A stretch of 41,342 nt of DNA from an uncultured Lachnospiraceae bacterium (GCA_947175035.1 CAMWLG010000029.1:1-41342); one strand, 5' to 3'; counted from the first letter of the stretch, positions 1-9,466 are shown. Made by a program: numbers and translations. Notes: a model not told the origin generated them from the letters alone.

Positions 1-78
1 TTACTGCTTATTTTTCTTCTGCTCAGGAAAAATTATATTTTGCAGACAGGAAAAACTTATTCTGCATGAACAACTTTC

Positions 79-1620
79 TCACTCGAACTCAATCGTCCCA
101 GGCGGCTTCCCCGTACAATCATACACCACCCTATTAACCCCTTTCACCTCGTTCACGATCCGGTTCGTCACCTTCCCCAGCACTTCCCAGGGCAACTGTG
201 CCGCCTCCGCTGTCATGAAGTCACTTGTGGTCACAGCCCGAAGTGCCACGGCATAATCATAAGTCCGCTCGTCACCCATGCATCCCACACTTCTCATGTT
301 CGTCAGCGCCGCAAAATACTGTCCCAGACCTTTATCCACGCCAGCCTTGGCGATTTCTTCCCGATAAATGGCATCTGCCTCCTGCACGATTCTCACTTTC
401 TCGGCAGTAACCTCACCGATGATGCGGATTCCCAAACCAGGACCGGGGAAGGGCTGCCTGTAGACCAAATAGTCAGGAATGCCCAGCTCTAATCCCGCCT
501 TCCTCACCTCATCTTTAAATAGCAGCCGAAGCGGCTCAATGATTTCCTTGAAATCCACGCAGTCAGGCAATCCTCCCACGTTATGATGGGATTTGATGAC
601 CGCGGATTTGCCCAAGCCCGATTCAATGACATCCGGATAGATGGTTCCCTGCACCAGATAATCCACAGCGCCGATTTTCTTGGCCTCCTCCTCGAATACG
701 CGGATAAACTCCTCACCGATGATTTTGCGTTTCCGCTCCGGCTCGGTGACGCCTGCCAATTTGGAATAAAAGCGTTCCTGCGCATTGACGCGGATAAAAT
801 TCAAATGGTAAGGTCCATCGGGGCCGAACACAGCCTCCACCTCGTCACCCTCGTTTTTGCGGAGCAGTCCGTGATCCACGAAGACACAGGTGAGTTGTTT
901 GCCCACAGCCTTTGCCAAGAGCACTGCTGCCACGGAGGAATCCACGCCGCCAGAGAGGGCACAGAGGACTTTGCCGTCTCCTACTTTCTCCCGGATTGCC
1001 TTGATACTGGTCTCAACGAAAGAGTCCATCTTCCAATCGGCCTTACAGCCACAGACCTTAAGCACGAAGTTGGAGAGCATCTTCATACCCTCCTGGGTAT
1101 GCATTACCTCCGGATGAAACTGCACCGCATAGAGTTGTCTCTCCGGGCACTGCATGGCAGCCACGGGACATACGGGGGTATGCGCCGTCACCATAAAGCC
1201 CTCGGGAGCCTTCTCAATATAATCCGTATGGCTCATCCAGCAAATGGTCTTTGTTGTTACATTTTCAAAAAGGACAGTGGAAGTGTCCACCTCCACCTCG
1301 GTCTTGCCATATTCGCTGACAGGCGCGGAAGCTACCTTCCCCCCCAGCATATGCGCCATGAGTTGGGAGCCGTAGCAAATACCCAGAATGGGCACGCCCA
1401 TTTCAAATACAGCCATGTCACAGAGAGGGGAGTCCTCGCCGTAAACGCTGTTAGGTCCGCCTGTAAAAATAATGCCTTTGGGGTTCAGTTCCTTTAACTT
1501 TTCCAGACTCATATTGTAGGAGTGTACCTCACAATAAACATTACACTCTCTCACCCTGCGGGCAATCAGCTGATTGTACTGTCCGCCAAAGTCCAGAACC
1601 ACGATCATCTCTCTCTCCAT
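79..1620 (-). CDS. guaA: GMP synthase (glutamine-hydrolysing)
   Basis: Converts XMP to GMP using glutamine and ATP, the last step of guanine nucleotide synthesis, in the cytosol. The 513-residue length is normal for the fused enzyme. The N-terminal class I glutamine amidotransferase domain shows GICYGSQ with the nucleophile Cys and FHPEV with the catalytic His. The ATP pyrophosphatase domain follows with the P-loop ALSGGVDSS near residue 223. The C-terminal dimerisation domain ends in the family signature KPPGTIEFE. The ATG at 1620 has GTGAGGAAGC upstream; a second in-frame ATG four codons later is also possible. The gene is transcribed alone from a consensus promoter with a leader of about 90 nt. 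Identification is secure. Confidence 0.98.
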   Translation of the reverse strand: MEREMIVVLDFGGQYNQLIARRVRECNVYCEVHSYNMSLEKLKELNPKGIIFTGGPNSVYGEDSPLCDMAVFEMGVPILGICYGSQLMAHMLGGKVASAPVSEYGKTEVEVDTSTVLFENVTTKTICWMSHTDYIEKAPEGFMVTAHTPVCPVAAMQCPERQLYAVQFHPEVMHTQEGMKMLSNFVLKVCGCKADWKMDSFVETSIKAIREKVGDGKVLCALSGGVDSSVAAVLLAKAVGKQLTCVFVDHGLLRKNEGDEVEAVFGPDGPYHLNFIRVNAQERFYSKLAGVTEPERKRKIIGEEFIRVFEEEAKKIGAVDYLVQGTIYPDVIESGLGKSAVIKSHHNVGGLPDCVDFKEIIEPLRLLFKDEVRKAGLELGIPDYLVYRQPFPGPGLGIRIIGEVTAEKVRIVQEADAIYREEIAKAGVDKGLGQYFAALTNMRSVGCMGDERTYDYAVALRAVTTSDFMTAEAAQLPWEVLGKVTNRIVNEVKGVNRVVYDCTGKPPGTIEFE

Positions 1621-1654
1621 GCTTCCTCACATTCTGCCTTTCATAAGCTTTTCT

Positions 1655-1686
1655 ATTGGAATCATTTTTGATTCCAATTGGTATCA
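1655..1686 (-). promoter_or_regulatory. Inverted repeat in the guaA leader, operator or hairpin
   Basis: ATTGGAATCA (1655-1664) and TGATTCCAAT (1669-1678) form a perfect 10-base inverted repeat with a TTTT loop. A near copy, TTGGTATCA, follows at 1678-1686, and another exact TTGGAATCA lies upstream of the promoter at 1772-1780. There is no U-run after the hairpin, so it is not an ordinary terminator. The clustering of one 9-mer on both sides of the promoter suggests a protein operator, but the regulator is unknown. Confidence 0.45.
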
Positions 1687-1717
1687 AATCTGTTTGTTCC
1701 ACTTAGTCTCTTCTTAA

Positions 1718-1746
1718 ATTATAAATACCTTCCCACAGATTGTCAA
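1718..1746 (-). promoter_or_regulatory. Sigma-A-type promoter of guaA
   Basis: On the minus strand TTGACA (1741-1746) and TATAAT (1718-1723) are both perfect consensus hexamers separated by exactly 17 bases. The predicted start near 1711 leaves a leader of about 90 nt before guaA. Confidence 0.8.
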
Positions 1747-1878
1747 TTTGATGTTCATTCTAAAAGGAAATTTGGAATCAACCCTTCATATTTTACTTTA
1801 AGGAGATGCAGGTTCACTGTCATAAATGGTCTGGTAAAATCTTGCTTTGCAGGAAATCCTGCTCGCTGCATCGATATT

Positions 1879-2817
1879 TTACTCGGTCAATTCCTCCAGA
1901 CGACCAAAGCTATAACCCATGTCCTCCCACTTGGTGAGCAGCTCATCCAATATCTCCCCATTTGTTTTGGATGTATTATGTAAAAGCACGACAGCTCCGG
2001 GATGGACGCGCCCCGTCAGCTTCTTAAATGCCTCCTCATGGCTGGGCTGGCTGTCAACATTCCAATCCACATAGGCAAGGCTCCAGAAAAATGTGGAATA
2101 TCCCAAATCTTTTGCCATCTGCAGGTTAGCAATACTGTATTTTCCTTGGGGCGGGCGGTAGTACATCTTCATCTCCTCCCCCGTGATTTCCTGGTAAAGA
2201 CTTCGCACGTCATCCATCTCCTTCTGAAAAGAAGCCGCGTCAGAAATCTTGGACATATCGGGGTGGTGGTAGGTGTGATTGCCCACCGTGTGACCGTCCG
2301 CCACCATACGGTTTACCAGATCCGGGGCGGATTCCAGGTAATGTCCCACCACAAAGAACGTGGCAGGCGCGTTATGCTTTTTCAGCGCATCCAATATCGC
2401 CTCCGTATTGCCATTCTCATAACCGCAGTCAAAAGTTAAATACAGTTTTTTCTCCTCCGTATTACCCACAAAATATGCATTATACTGTTGCAATTCCTCT
2501 GGGGTGCTGTTGCCGGTGGGACATTTCCCGGACTCGCCAAACCCCAGCCCCCAATTCTCCGTAAAGAGCAGTCCCCAAGTCTGGGATTGCTGCAAAGAAA
2601 CGGAATCCTCCTGTGCATATACCATGGCTGCCGTCTGGGCGTAATCAGCCTGTTGCCGTTCTCCCACCTGTATGCGGTTCTCCTCCACAGCTCCCGCCAG
2701 GGTTCTTCCAAACAGAAAGGAAGCTGCCAAAAAGCACAGGGTCGGAACCACATTGTGCGAAAACAGCTTGTTGCCCCAGACATATTTTTTCAATTCGTTT
2801 TCCATATCGATTCTCAT
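1879..2817 (-). CDS. PdaA-like polysaccharide deacetylase
   Basis: A NodB-fold deacetylase of the PdaA type. In Bacillus, PdaA de-N-acetylates peptidoglycan MurNAc to allow muramic delta-lactam formation in the spore cortex. A hydrophobic segment at residues 22-40 looks like a signal or anchor. Motif 1 reads TFDCGYENG (Asp130, Cys131) and motif 2 GNHTYHHP (His181, His185). The stretches TFFVVGHYLE, YYRPPQGKYS and VVLLHNTS match later NodB motifs. Where many NodB enzymes have a metal-binding second Asp, and B. subtilis PdaA has Asn as I recall it, this protein has Cys131. The start could be the first ATG (2817) or the one five codons in (MENEL). A sporulation or cortex role is inferred from the family. 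Confidence 0.85.
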   Translation of the reverse strand: MRIDMENELKKYVWGNKLFSHNVVPTLCFLAASFLFGRTLAGAVEENRIQVGERQQADYAQTAAMVYAQEDSVSLQQSQTWGLLFTENWGLGFGESGKCPTGNSTPEELQQYNAYFVGNTEEKKLYLTFDCGYENGNTEAILDALKKHNAPATFFVVGHYLESAPDLVNRMVADGHTVGNHTYHHPDMSKISDAASFQKEMDDVRSLYQEITGEEMKMYYRPPQGKYSIANLQMAKDLGYSTFFWSLAYVDWNVDSQPSHEEAFKKLTGRVHPGAVVLLHNTSKTNGEILDELLTKWEDMGYSFGRLEELTE

Positions 2818-2844
2818 AGATTGATTTTGGTATAATATATGAAT

Positions 2845-2872
2845 AAGCCCGCGGGTTCATGCCCACGGGCTT
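2845..2872 (-). terminator. GC-rich hairpin downstream of the S8 protease gene
   Basis: AAGCCCGCGGG (2845-2855) and CCCACGGGCTT (2862-2872) form an 11-base stem with one G-U wobble and a 6-base loop. It lies between the stop of the S8 protease gene and the start of the deacetylase gene. The downstream side is AT-rich but has no clean U-run, so termination may be partial. Confidence 0.5.
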
Positions 2873-2896
2873 TATAGGCCTTCCTGCGGCGCGCTG

Positions 2897-4669
2897 TCAC
2901 ACTCCGACTAAGGCTTCAAACACCCCTTCCAGATTTAATCGTCCATAACCTGTTTCCCTGTTGGGGTATGACAGATTCGAGGACCGGGAGGCTCCCCGAA
3001 TCAGATAACTCTTTAATTCGCGGCTATTGGCGTAGGGGCTGCGAAATTCCACCACTGCCCACTGCAGGAACTGAGCCACGGCTCCGGCCGTGATAGCCGC
3101 CGCCAGACTGGAACCACTCTGTGCCCCCTTGATAGTGGATACATTCACTCCCGGAGCTGCAATGTCCGGCCTGATCGCGCCGGTGCGGGAATATCCCCTG
3201 CCGGAATCAATGGCAATGCCAAGGTTCGAGGGATTGTAAAAGCTGACGCTGATCACGTCCTCCGCCATAGCGGGTTCCGTCAGGGTAATATAGGGGTCGG
3301 GACGCAGGAACTGCACCTGTGAATCCAAAAATTCCGTGATGGGCAGCCACATATTAAAGAATCCGTTATAGATCGTCCCGATAGAGGACACCTGAAATGT
3401 CCAAACCCCCGGAGTGGGATCCTGCAAACGGAACCGCAAAAGCTGTTCCCCTGAAGCGGGTTCCACTAATATCGCATCCATAGTAATAATCGTATTCTCA
3501 TAAATCAACCGGTAATTGACACTCTGGCCACTGTTCTGGCGCAGGGGCGGAATGGTCTCGCCTCCCGGGGAGCGCAGTCCCACCTGCAGAGTGTCCGGCA
3601 GGCTGCTCCAGCATTCCAAGATAAAACCGCTGCAATTATCACCCACCCGGACCTCCACATTATCCATTATGACATTGTTTGAAGATCCCTGTCCTGAAAA
3701 GTTGGGGGATGCCAGCTGCCCCCTGTAATGATGCGCCGCGTTGCCCTCGTTACCGCCGCAGACCACCACTGCCCGGCTGCGCCGCACCGCCACAGCATTC
3801 AGGTACTGGGACAGGGCAGAGCTTCCCGTATGATCTCCTGTGTTGGTGCCCAGTCCCAGACAGATAATCACCGGTCGTTCCAATACGCGGGCAAAGGAGT
3901 CCGCATACTGCACTGCCAGCATGATATCATTTTCCTGATAGGCAGGACTTCCCAGCGGCACCAAACTGAATTCCCGCAGATAATTCTTGCACTCCTTCAG
4001 CTTCACCACCACAATATCAGCCTCCGGAGCCGCTCCCAGATAGCTGTTCGGCCCCGACACGGAATTTCCCGCCGCAAGGGCAGCCAAAATACTCCCGTGC
4101 CCGTTGGTATCCCGACTGGGCACAATATCATAGGGTCTTTCTGAGCGCAATGCCTCATTGATATCCTCCCTAGTATATTCGCTGCCATACAAAAATCCCT
4201 CCGGCGGTGTGCCTATCTGTATGGTCTGATCCCAAATGGCAAGAATCCTGCTGTCTCCCGACGTACCACGAAACACATCTAAGGTATAGTCGATTCCCGT
4301 GTCAATACAGCAGATAATGCATCCCCGCCCCGTAAGATTCAACGGTTCACGCTGTACCTGAGTGATGCCGCTGGCAATCAACGCGTCGGGATTAAAAGAA
4401 CTTCCCGTCCCCCCAATCTGCATCAGTCCATAGAGCTTAGGCACACTCTGGTACTCAAAGACTCCCGTTCTGGACAGATTGGGAGTTGCATTGGAAGGCA
4501 CATAAATAATATTATAAAGTCCATCCACATCCAAATAACAAAGGGATTCCTCCAACCGCGAGAAGCCGGACAGCGAGAAATCCGTAATGTAATCATAGGT
4601 ATTCTCCGAAAGAATACTCTCCCGACAGCTACGGGCATTGTTAGAATTATTTAAATACGAGACATCCAT
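2897..4669 (-). CDS. S8 family serine protease, Csp-like
   Basis: A subtilase of 590 residues with a complete triad: Asp123 in CIDTGID, His191 in TNGHGS and Ser521 in SGSSLAAA. The spacing of more than 300 residues between His and Ser, with a jelly-roll-like insert, resembles the clostridial CspA/B/C proteases of spore germination and related S8 proteins common in Lachnospiraceae. No signal peptide or membrane helix is visible, so the protein is probably cytosolic or spore-associated. The ATG at 4669 has GTGGAG six bases upstream. The MATE gene ends 32 bases upstream and may be co-transcribed. The germination role is inference; many family members have no known substrate. Confidence 0.88.
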   Translation of the reverse strand: MDVSYLNNSNNARSCRESILSENTYDYITDFSLSGFSRLEESLCYLDVDGLYNIIYVPSNATPNLSRTGVFEYQSVPKLYGLMQIGGTGSSFNPDALIASGITQVQREPLNLTGRGCIICCIDTGIDYTLDVFRGTSGDSRILAIWDQTIQIGTPPEGFLYGSEYTREDINEALRSERPYDIVPSRDTNGHGSILAALAAGNSVSGPNSYLGAAPEADIVVVKLKECKNYLREFSLVPLGSPAYQENDIMLAVQYADSFARVLERPVIICLGLGTNTGDHTGSSALSQYLNAVAVRRSRAVVVCGGNEGNAAHHYRGQLASPNFSGQGSSNNVIMDNVEVRVGDNCSGFILECWSSLPDTLQVGLRSPGGETIPPLRQNSGQSVNYRLIYENTIITMDAILVEPASGEQLLRFRLQDPTPGVWTFQVSSIGTIYNGFFNMWLPITEFLDSQVQFLRPDPYITLTEPAMAEDVISVSFYNPSNLGIAIDSGRGYSRTGAIRPDIAAPGVNVSTIKGAQSGSSLAAAITAGAVAQFLQWAVVEFRSPYANSRELKSYLIRGASRSSNLSYPNRETGYGRLNLEGVFEALVGV

Positions 4670-4701
4670 AGACGCTCCACTGCAAAAGCGTTTATATCAT
4701 G

Positions 4702-6066
4702 CTATGCGTTTTCGGGCTCTTTGTTGCGGATAATCGCTTTCCATTTTGGGGAAAACAGATAATAACCAAGCATCATGATCATCCCGAACCCGAAGCTGAT
4801 AGGATAACAGAGCATCACATAGGTCCCGTCAAAAAAGTACGAGATAATATAGGCGCTGGGCACGCGCACCAGCCAGAGCATCAAAATATTCACAATTGTG
4901 GTATACCGAATCAGCCCCACACCGTTTACAACACAGATGATACCGTTGAAAATCGCATACAGCCATTGAGATAAGAGCAGCACCATCACATATCTCCCGG
5001 CATAGAGCAATACGCCCTCGTCCTTCATAAAGATCCGGAGAATGGGCATTCTGAAGGAAATCACCAACAACCCCGCCGCCAATGTGATCATGCCGGATAT
5101 GACCGGTATCTTAAGATACCCCTGTCTCAGCCTGTCAATGTTTTTTGCGCCATAATTTTGCCCTGAAAAAGTAGTGGCCGCGGAGGACAAAGCCGTGATT
5201 GCCACATTGGTGATCCCGGTGACTCTTCCCGCCACGGAAACACCTGCCATAAAAGTAGATCCCTGGGCATTGACAAGGGACTGAAGCACCACATGCCCAA
5301 AGGAATACAGGGAATTGTTTATCCCAATGGGCATCCCGATCTTGACGATATTTCCCAACTCTTCCCTGTCACAGTGCCTGGGCAGAAAAGAGAAAGATAA
5401 TGCCGGGAATTTCCTCCGAATATAGATGATGCTGACCATCCAGGAAAGATACATCGCGATGATCGTCGCTAAGGCGGCTCCCCGCACATCCATTCCCAGT
5501 CCAGCTACAAACACAAGATCAAGGATGATGTTGGTGATACAGGATACCACCAGAAACCACAGGGAAGCCTTGCTGTCCCCAAGTCCACGCAAAATCCCCG
5601 CGTTCATATTATAGCCTACATTGCCAAGAGCACCAAAAAAGATAATCCTTGTATAACTCACCGCCGCGTCCCATGTATCATCAGGTGTTCCCATCCATCT
5701 CAAAACGAGGGGCGTCATCCACAGCCCCACCACACATGTGGGAATCCCCACCATATAGACAAAAGAAACCGCCGTGTGCGTCACCTTGTTCAGTTTTTCT
5801 TCATTATTTGCACCGGTGTATTGGGACACCAAAATAGAAACTCCCGTTCCAACACCTAAAAAGAGCCCCAACAATATCTCCACCGGCTGCGAGCTTGTCC
5901 CCACAGCTGCAAGAGATGTCTTGCCACAGTAATTGCCGATCACCAAAGTATCTACCGTGGTATAGAGCTGCTGCAGCACATTTCCGATAATAATCGGAAT
6001 CGCAAACAGAAACACCTTGCTCATAATCGATCCATAGGTCATATCTATTTTTCCACTCTGGTTCAC
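4702..6066 (-). CDS. MATE family multidrug/Na+ antiporter
   Basis: A 454-residue integral membrane exporter with about 12 hydrophobic segments. The N-terminal signature (DMTYGS, then FAIPIIIGNVLQQLYTTVDT) and the repeat in the second half are typical of the MATE family, which exports drugs or metabolites using Na+ or H+ gradients. The substrate cannot be read from sequence. The start at 6066 is a GTG, preceded by AAGGAG with an 11-base gap; an internal ATG eight codons later is an alternative. A terminator (6117-6145) separates it from the upstream gene. Confidence 0.93.
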   Translation of the reverse strand: MNQSGKIDMTYGSIMSKVFLFAIPIIIGNVLQQLYTTVDTLVIGNYCGKTSLAAVGTSSQPVEILLGLFLGVGTGVSILVSQYTGANNEEKLNKVTHTAVSFVYMVGIPTCVVGLWMTPLVLRWMGTPDDTWDAAVSYTRIIFFGALGNVGYNMNAGILRGLGDSKASLWFLVVSCITNIILDLVFVAGLGMDVRGAALATIIAMYLSWMVSIIYIRRKFPALSFSFLPRHCDREELGNIVKIGMPIGINNSLYSFGHVVLQSLVNAQGSTFMAGVSVAGRVTGITNVAITALSSAATTFSGQNYGAKNIDRLRQGYLKIPVISGMITLAAGLLVISFRMPILRIFMKDEGVLLYAGRYVMVLLLSQWLYAIFNGIICVVNGVGLIRYTTIVNILMLWLVRVPSAYIISYFFDGTYVMLCYPISFGFGMIMMLGYYLFSPKWKAIIRNKEPENA

Positions 6067-6116
6067 TGGTATTCCCGCTCCTTATCACATATTTCCTCTG
6101 TATCGGCTCCGCGCAT

Positions 6117-6145
6117 AGAAAAAGAGCCCGCAAAGGCTCTCTTTC
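6117..6145 (-). terminator. Intrinsic terminator after the coiled-coil protein gene
   Basis: On the minus strand AGAGCC (6135-6140) pairs with GGCTCT (6123-6128) across a 6-base loop, and a U-rich tail follows. It lies just after the stop at 6173 and before the MATE gene. Confidence 0.7.
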
Positions 6146-6172
6146 CCTTTATCGCTATACGTTCTCTCCCGC

Positions 6173-7117
6173 CTACAGATAATCCGTATCCCTGATAATA
6201 ATCTTTCCGGGATTATCCCACATGGCATTCGCCCAGATTCCACCTGTCACGTTATCCGCCTTAGCCTGCGTTGATCCCTTCTCTGTCTTACTGCCCAGCC
6301 CTAAGTCTGAAAATGATGTGGCAGAAGCCCATTGCACTTTCTGTTCCTGTTTTTCCAACTCTGCCCTCTTGGGCGCTGCATCCGCACCACGATTCTCGTC
6401 CTGACGAATCTCGCCCTTCAAAATGGCAACACCACCCTCGATTCGGGCAATCACAGTCTCCTGAGCTTTTGAATTCTTCACATACGAATCCGCCGCTACC
6501 ATTCCCTTCATTTCCGCCGCGGATATTCCGGCTACCTTATCGTTCACAGCCTGATCCTCTGTTTCCTTGACACCGGTGTTTTTCGGATTTGCATCCTTAT
6601 CATCAACACTCTTCGTTGTGCTTCCTGTCGTGTTCCCAGCCTTCGTCTCCTTTTGAGAGGTGTTCTGTGCCTGAACGGCTTTCATACGAGCAGACCTGCT
6701 CGGGGCATTCATGCCCGTGGAATCCTTGCTCGCAACATCCTTGGTCTCCGTCTCCCGAGCCTCCGACTCCTTAGCCGCTGACACTTTCTTCTCGGCCGGC
6801 TTTTTCTCCTCGTTGCCCGCGTCGGTGCGCCCGGTCTGTGCGTTGTCCTTCATCAGTTCTTTCTGTTTCTCCTTACGGACTTCCGCCTGGTGCTGTCTCA
6901 GCTTGGCATTGAGACTGCTAATCTCCTGTTGCAGCTCCTGCCGCTTCTTCACCTTCTCTTCAACAGGTATATCCTTTCTCGATGAAAGCTCCTGCTTCTG
7001 GCGCTGCACTTCAGAAATATCATCCTGAATGCCCTTGCTGACAGTATCCACAGACTGCGCAGATGTCATCTGCACGCTGGATGCGCCCCCTATCGCGCCT
7101 ATACCGCTAATTCCCAT
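6173..7117 (-). CDS. Signal-less coiled-coil, low-complexity protein (possibly FlxA-like)
   Basis: A 314-residue hydrophilic protein of unproven function. The N-terminus is Gly/Ser-rich (MGISGIGAIGG) and lacks a signal peptide. Residues about 28-90 form a charged coiled coil rich in Glu, Gln and Lys, reminiscent of FlxA-like proteins. Residues 90-200 are a repetitive Lys/Thr/Glu/Ala linker. The C-terminal 100 residues look more ordered and end near IIIRDTDYL. A strong site (GGAAGGGGGATG) precedes the ATG. The gene is transcribed alone, with a possible -10 TATAAT at 7205-7210 and a terminator below. FlxA of E. coli belongs to the flagellar regulon, but a flagellar role here is only a suggestion. 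An annotation of hypothetical protein is equally defensible. Confidence 0.75.
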   Translation of the reverse strand: MGISGIGAIGGASSVQMTSAQSVDTVSKGIQDDISEVQRQKQELSSRKDIPVEEKVKKRQELQQEISSLNAKLRQHQAEVRKEKQKELMKDNAQTGRTDAGNEEKKPAEKKVSAAKESEARETETKDVASKDSTGMNAPSRSARMKAVQAQNTSQKETKAGNTTGSTTKSVDDKDANPKNTGVKETEDQAVNDKVAGISAAEMKGMVAADSYVKNSKAQETVIARIEGGVAILKGEIRQDENRGADAAPKRAELEKQEQKVQWASATSFSDLGLGSKTEKGSTQAKADNVTGGIWANAMWDNPGKIIIRDTDYL

Positions 7118-7204
7118 ATTTTCATCCCCCTTCCCTTGAAGAATGAGCTACTTTCGCTTTTGTCTCCGATTTTGGGTAAACTACCCCCTTGTTAGTTATT
7201 AAAC

Positions 7205-7234
7205 ATTATACACCAGGATGGAGAAAAATGGAAT
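7205..7234 (-). promoter_or_regulatory. Probable promoter of the coiled-coil protein gene
   Basis: TATAAT on the minus strand (7205-7210) follows a weak TTCCAT-like -35 (7228-7233) at 17 bases. The upstream sequence AATGGAATAGTT (7227-7238) resembles the recurrent intergenic motif seen elsewhere in the window. Confidence 0.45.
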
Positions 7235-7257
7235 AGTTTTTTAATTACATTTTACAA

Positions 7258-9177
7258 TTACATTTTCACCTTCAAACATCGAATCGCATTCAACACGGCG
7301 ATCACCATGACACCCACGTCCGCAAAAATCGCCATCCACATATTTGCAATTCCCAGAGCACCGAGAATCAGGCAAATTCCTTTCACCCCAAGCGCAAACA
7401 CGATATTTTCATAGACAATGCGCAGGCACTTTCTGGAGATTCTCATGGCAAGCGCTATCTTCAAGGGGTTATCATCCATAAGGACAATATCCGCCGCCTC
7501 GATCGCCGCGTCAGACCCCATGGCGCCCATGGCAATTCCAATATCGGCTCTGGAGAGTACCGGTGCGTCATTGATGCCATCCCCCACAAAGGCAAGATTT
7601 TCCCTTTTGCCCTGAGCCGCCAGAAGCTCCTCCACCCGGTTGACCTTGTCACTGGGCAGCAGTTCGCTATGTACCTCGTCCAGCCCAAGTTCACCCGCCA
7701 CATAATCCGCCACCGCCTTCGCGTCCCCGGTGAGCATCACAGTCTTCTTCACACCCGACGACTTCAACGCTTTGATGGCTTCTTTGGAGGACTCCTTCAC
7801 CACATCGGCAATCAAAATCGCCCCTGCAAATGTCCCGTCCACCGCCACATATACCACGGTGCCGATTCCGTCACATTCCGTATAATCAATCTTCAGCTTC
7901 TGCATCAGCTTGGCATTGCCCGCCGCCACATTGTGACCGTCCACCTTGGCAGTAACGCCATGTCCGCCAATCTCTTCCACATCCGTGATCTTATCATTGT
8001 CAATGGATTCGCCATATGCCTCCCGCAGGCTCTTGCTGATGGGATGGCTGGAATAATTCTCGGCATGAGCGGCATAGTAAAGCAAACGCTGTCTTGCCTC
8101 CTCCGCCTCCCCCAGGGGATTTGATGTCGGAAGCTGCACATCTGTCACCTGAAACACACCTTTGGTCAAAGTACCGGTCTTGTCAAACACCACGCAGCTC
8201 GTCTGGGCCAATGCCTCCAAATAATTGGAACCTTTGATCAGGATACCACAGGAGGAAGCACCGCCGATACCCCCGAAAAAACTTAAAGGAATCGAGATCA
8301 CCAAAGCGCAGGGACAGCTGATGACCAAAAATGTCAGCGCACGGATCATCCATGTGCTCCAATACGCCGGGCCGCCCAAGAGCAGGTTGATGACGGGCGG
8401 TAAAATCGCCAGCGCCAGCGCCCCATAGCAGACCGCTGGGGTATAATATTTGGCAAATTTGGTGATGAAATTCTCCGAGCGTGATTTCTTCATGCTGGAA
8501 TTCTCCACCAAATCCAGAATCTTGGATACCGTGGACTCCCCAAACTCTTTGGTGGTCTGTATTTTCAAAAGACCTGACAGATTCACGCACCCGCTGATAA
8601 TCTGGTCGCCCACACTTACCTCGCGGGGAACACTCTCCCCTGTCAACGCGCTGGTATTCAGGGTGGAACTGCCCTCTGTCACGCACCCGTCTATGGGCAC
8701 CTTCTCCCCGGGACAGACAACGATGGTCGTGCCCACCGCCACCTCGTCCGGGTCCACCTGTTCCAGCCCGCCGGATTCATTTTCAATATTGGCATAATCT
8801 GGCCGAATGTCCATCAAAGCACTGATGTTGCGGCGGCTTTTTCCCACGGCGACCGCCTGAAAAAGTTCGCCAATCTGGTAAAATAGCATAACCGCCACGC
8901 CCTCCGCGAACTCACCATCACCGCCTGTCAGCTCTTCATAGACCCCCAGCAGCATAGCTCCCACCGTAGCCACCGCCATCAGGAAATTCTCGTCAAAGAC
9001 CTGACCGCGAATGATACCAAGAAACGCTTTCCTCAAAATATCATATCCAATGATGACATAGGGTATCAGATAAAGCGCAAAGCGAAACATCCCACTCACA
9101 GGGACAAAATACAAAGCCACCATCATACAGGATGCTATAATGATTCTATATAAAACCTTTTTTTGCTTCTTATTCAT
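7258..9177 (-). CDS. Heavy-metal P1B-type ATPase (Zn/Cd/Pb exporter)
   Basis: Exports soft divalent metals from the cytosol using ATP. The 639-residue protein has the P1B layout: N-terminal helices, the TGES actuator motif (179-182), the CPC metal-binding motif in a membrane helix (288-290), phosphorylated Asp332 in DKTGTLT, MLTGDA, GDGINDAP and two C-terminal helices. The Asp in FADVGVMVIAVLNAIR of the last helix pair is the residue that marks the Zn/Cd/Pb (CadA/ZntA) subgroup rather than copper pumps. It has no N-terminal HMA domain; that domain is encoded by the upstream gene 11 bases away. AGAGG precedes the ATG by 8 bases. Regulation is probably by a metal sensor at 9467-9492. Confidence 0.95.
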   Translation of the reverse strand: MNKKQKKVLYRIIIASCMMVALYFVPVSGMFRFALYLIPYVIIGYDILRKAFLGIIRGQVFDENFLMAVATVGAMLLGVYEELTGGDGEFAEGVAVMLFYQIGELFQAVAVGKSRRNISALMDIRPDYANIENESGGLEQVDPDEVAVGTTIVVCPGEKVPIDGCVTEGSSTLNTSALTGESVPREVSVGDQIISGCVNLSGLLKIQTTKEFGESTVSKILDLVENSSMKKSRSENFITKFAKYYTPAVCYGALALAILPPVINLLLGGPAYWSTWMIRALTFLVISCPCALVISIPLSFFGGIGGASSCGILIKGSNYLEALAQTSCVVFDKTGTLTKGVFQVTDVQLPTSNPLGEAEEARQRLLYYAAHAENYSSHPISKSLREAYGESIDNDKITDVEEIGGHGVTAKVDGHNVAAGNAKLMQKLKIDYTECDGIGTVVYVAVDGTFAGAILIADVVKESSKEAIKALKSSGVKKTVMLTGDAKAVADYVAGELGLDEVHSELLPSDKVNRVEELLAAQGKRENLAFVGDGINDAPVLSRADIGIAMGAMGSDAAIEAADIVLMDDNPLKIALAMRISRKCLRIVYENIVFALGVKGICLILGALGIANMWMAIFADVGVMVIAVLNAIRCLKVKM

Positions 9178-9188
9178 AACACTATCCT

Positions 9189-9407
9189 CTATAAATAAAT
9201 CTCACAGTCATCCTCCACTTTTTTGCATGCCTTGAGCACCGCCTGCATCACGGCCTTGTCATCCGCGCCCTCCGCAAACTCCACGTTCATCTTCTGGGTC
9301 ATAAAGCTCACCACGGCATCCTTCACGCCTTCGACGGTCTTGGCAGCCTCCTCCATCTTCATTGCACAATTTGCACAGTCCACTTCGATTTTGTAAGATT
9401 TCTTCAT
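9189..9407 (-). CDS. Small HMA-domain metal-binding protein
   Basis: A 72-residue heavy-metal-associated domain with CANC (Cys11 and Cys14), the two-cysteine metal site of CopZ/MerP-like chaperones. It probably hands Zn/Cd to, or senses metal for, the ATPase that starts 11 bases downstream and lacks its own HMA domain. The ATG at 9407 is chosen because AGGAGG stands 8 bases upstream and the HMA fold begins directly after it; the longer reading upstream runs into the operator. The acidic C-terminus contains a further Cys (EDDCEIYL). It is the first gene of the two-gene operon. Confidence 0.92.
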   Translation of the reverse strand: MKKSYKIEVDCANCAMKMEEAAKTVEGVKDAVVSFMTQKMNVEFAEGADDKAVMQAVLKACKKVEDDCEIYL

Positions 9408-9466
9408 GATAAATTCCTCCTGAATTTCTTTTTTATTTGCAAATGATTTGCATTCAATTGAGCGTT

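Noticed and set aside
4..78. Open minus-strand frame ending at position 1-3
   Set aside because: Only about 25 codons between the guaA stop and the window edge with no start or homology.
583..1497. 304-codon open frame on the plus strand
   Set aside because: Antisense to guaA, no ribosome site, and the translation resembles no family; a by-product of guaA codon use.
1621..1720. Purine riboswitch in the guaA leader
   Set aside because: The leader of about 90 nt has one simple hairpin and lacks the three-way junction and loop sequences of the purine aptamer.
1850..1866. GCAGG-AAAT-CCTGC hairpin after the deacetylase gene
   Set aside because: Only a 5-base stem and a poor U-tract; too weak to call a terminator.
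2828..2836. Perfect extended -10 (TGGTATAAT) on the plus strand
   Set aside because: No -35 and no plus-strand gene downstream; probably chance in an AT-rich spacer.
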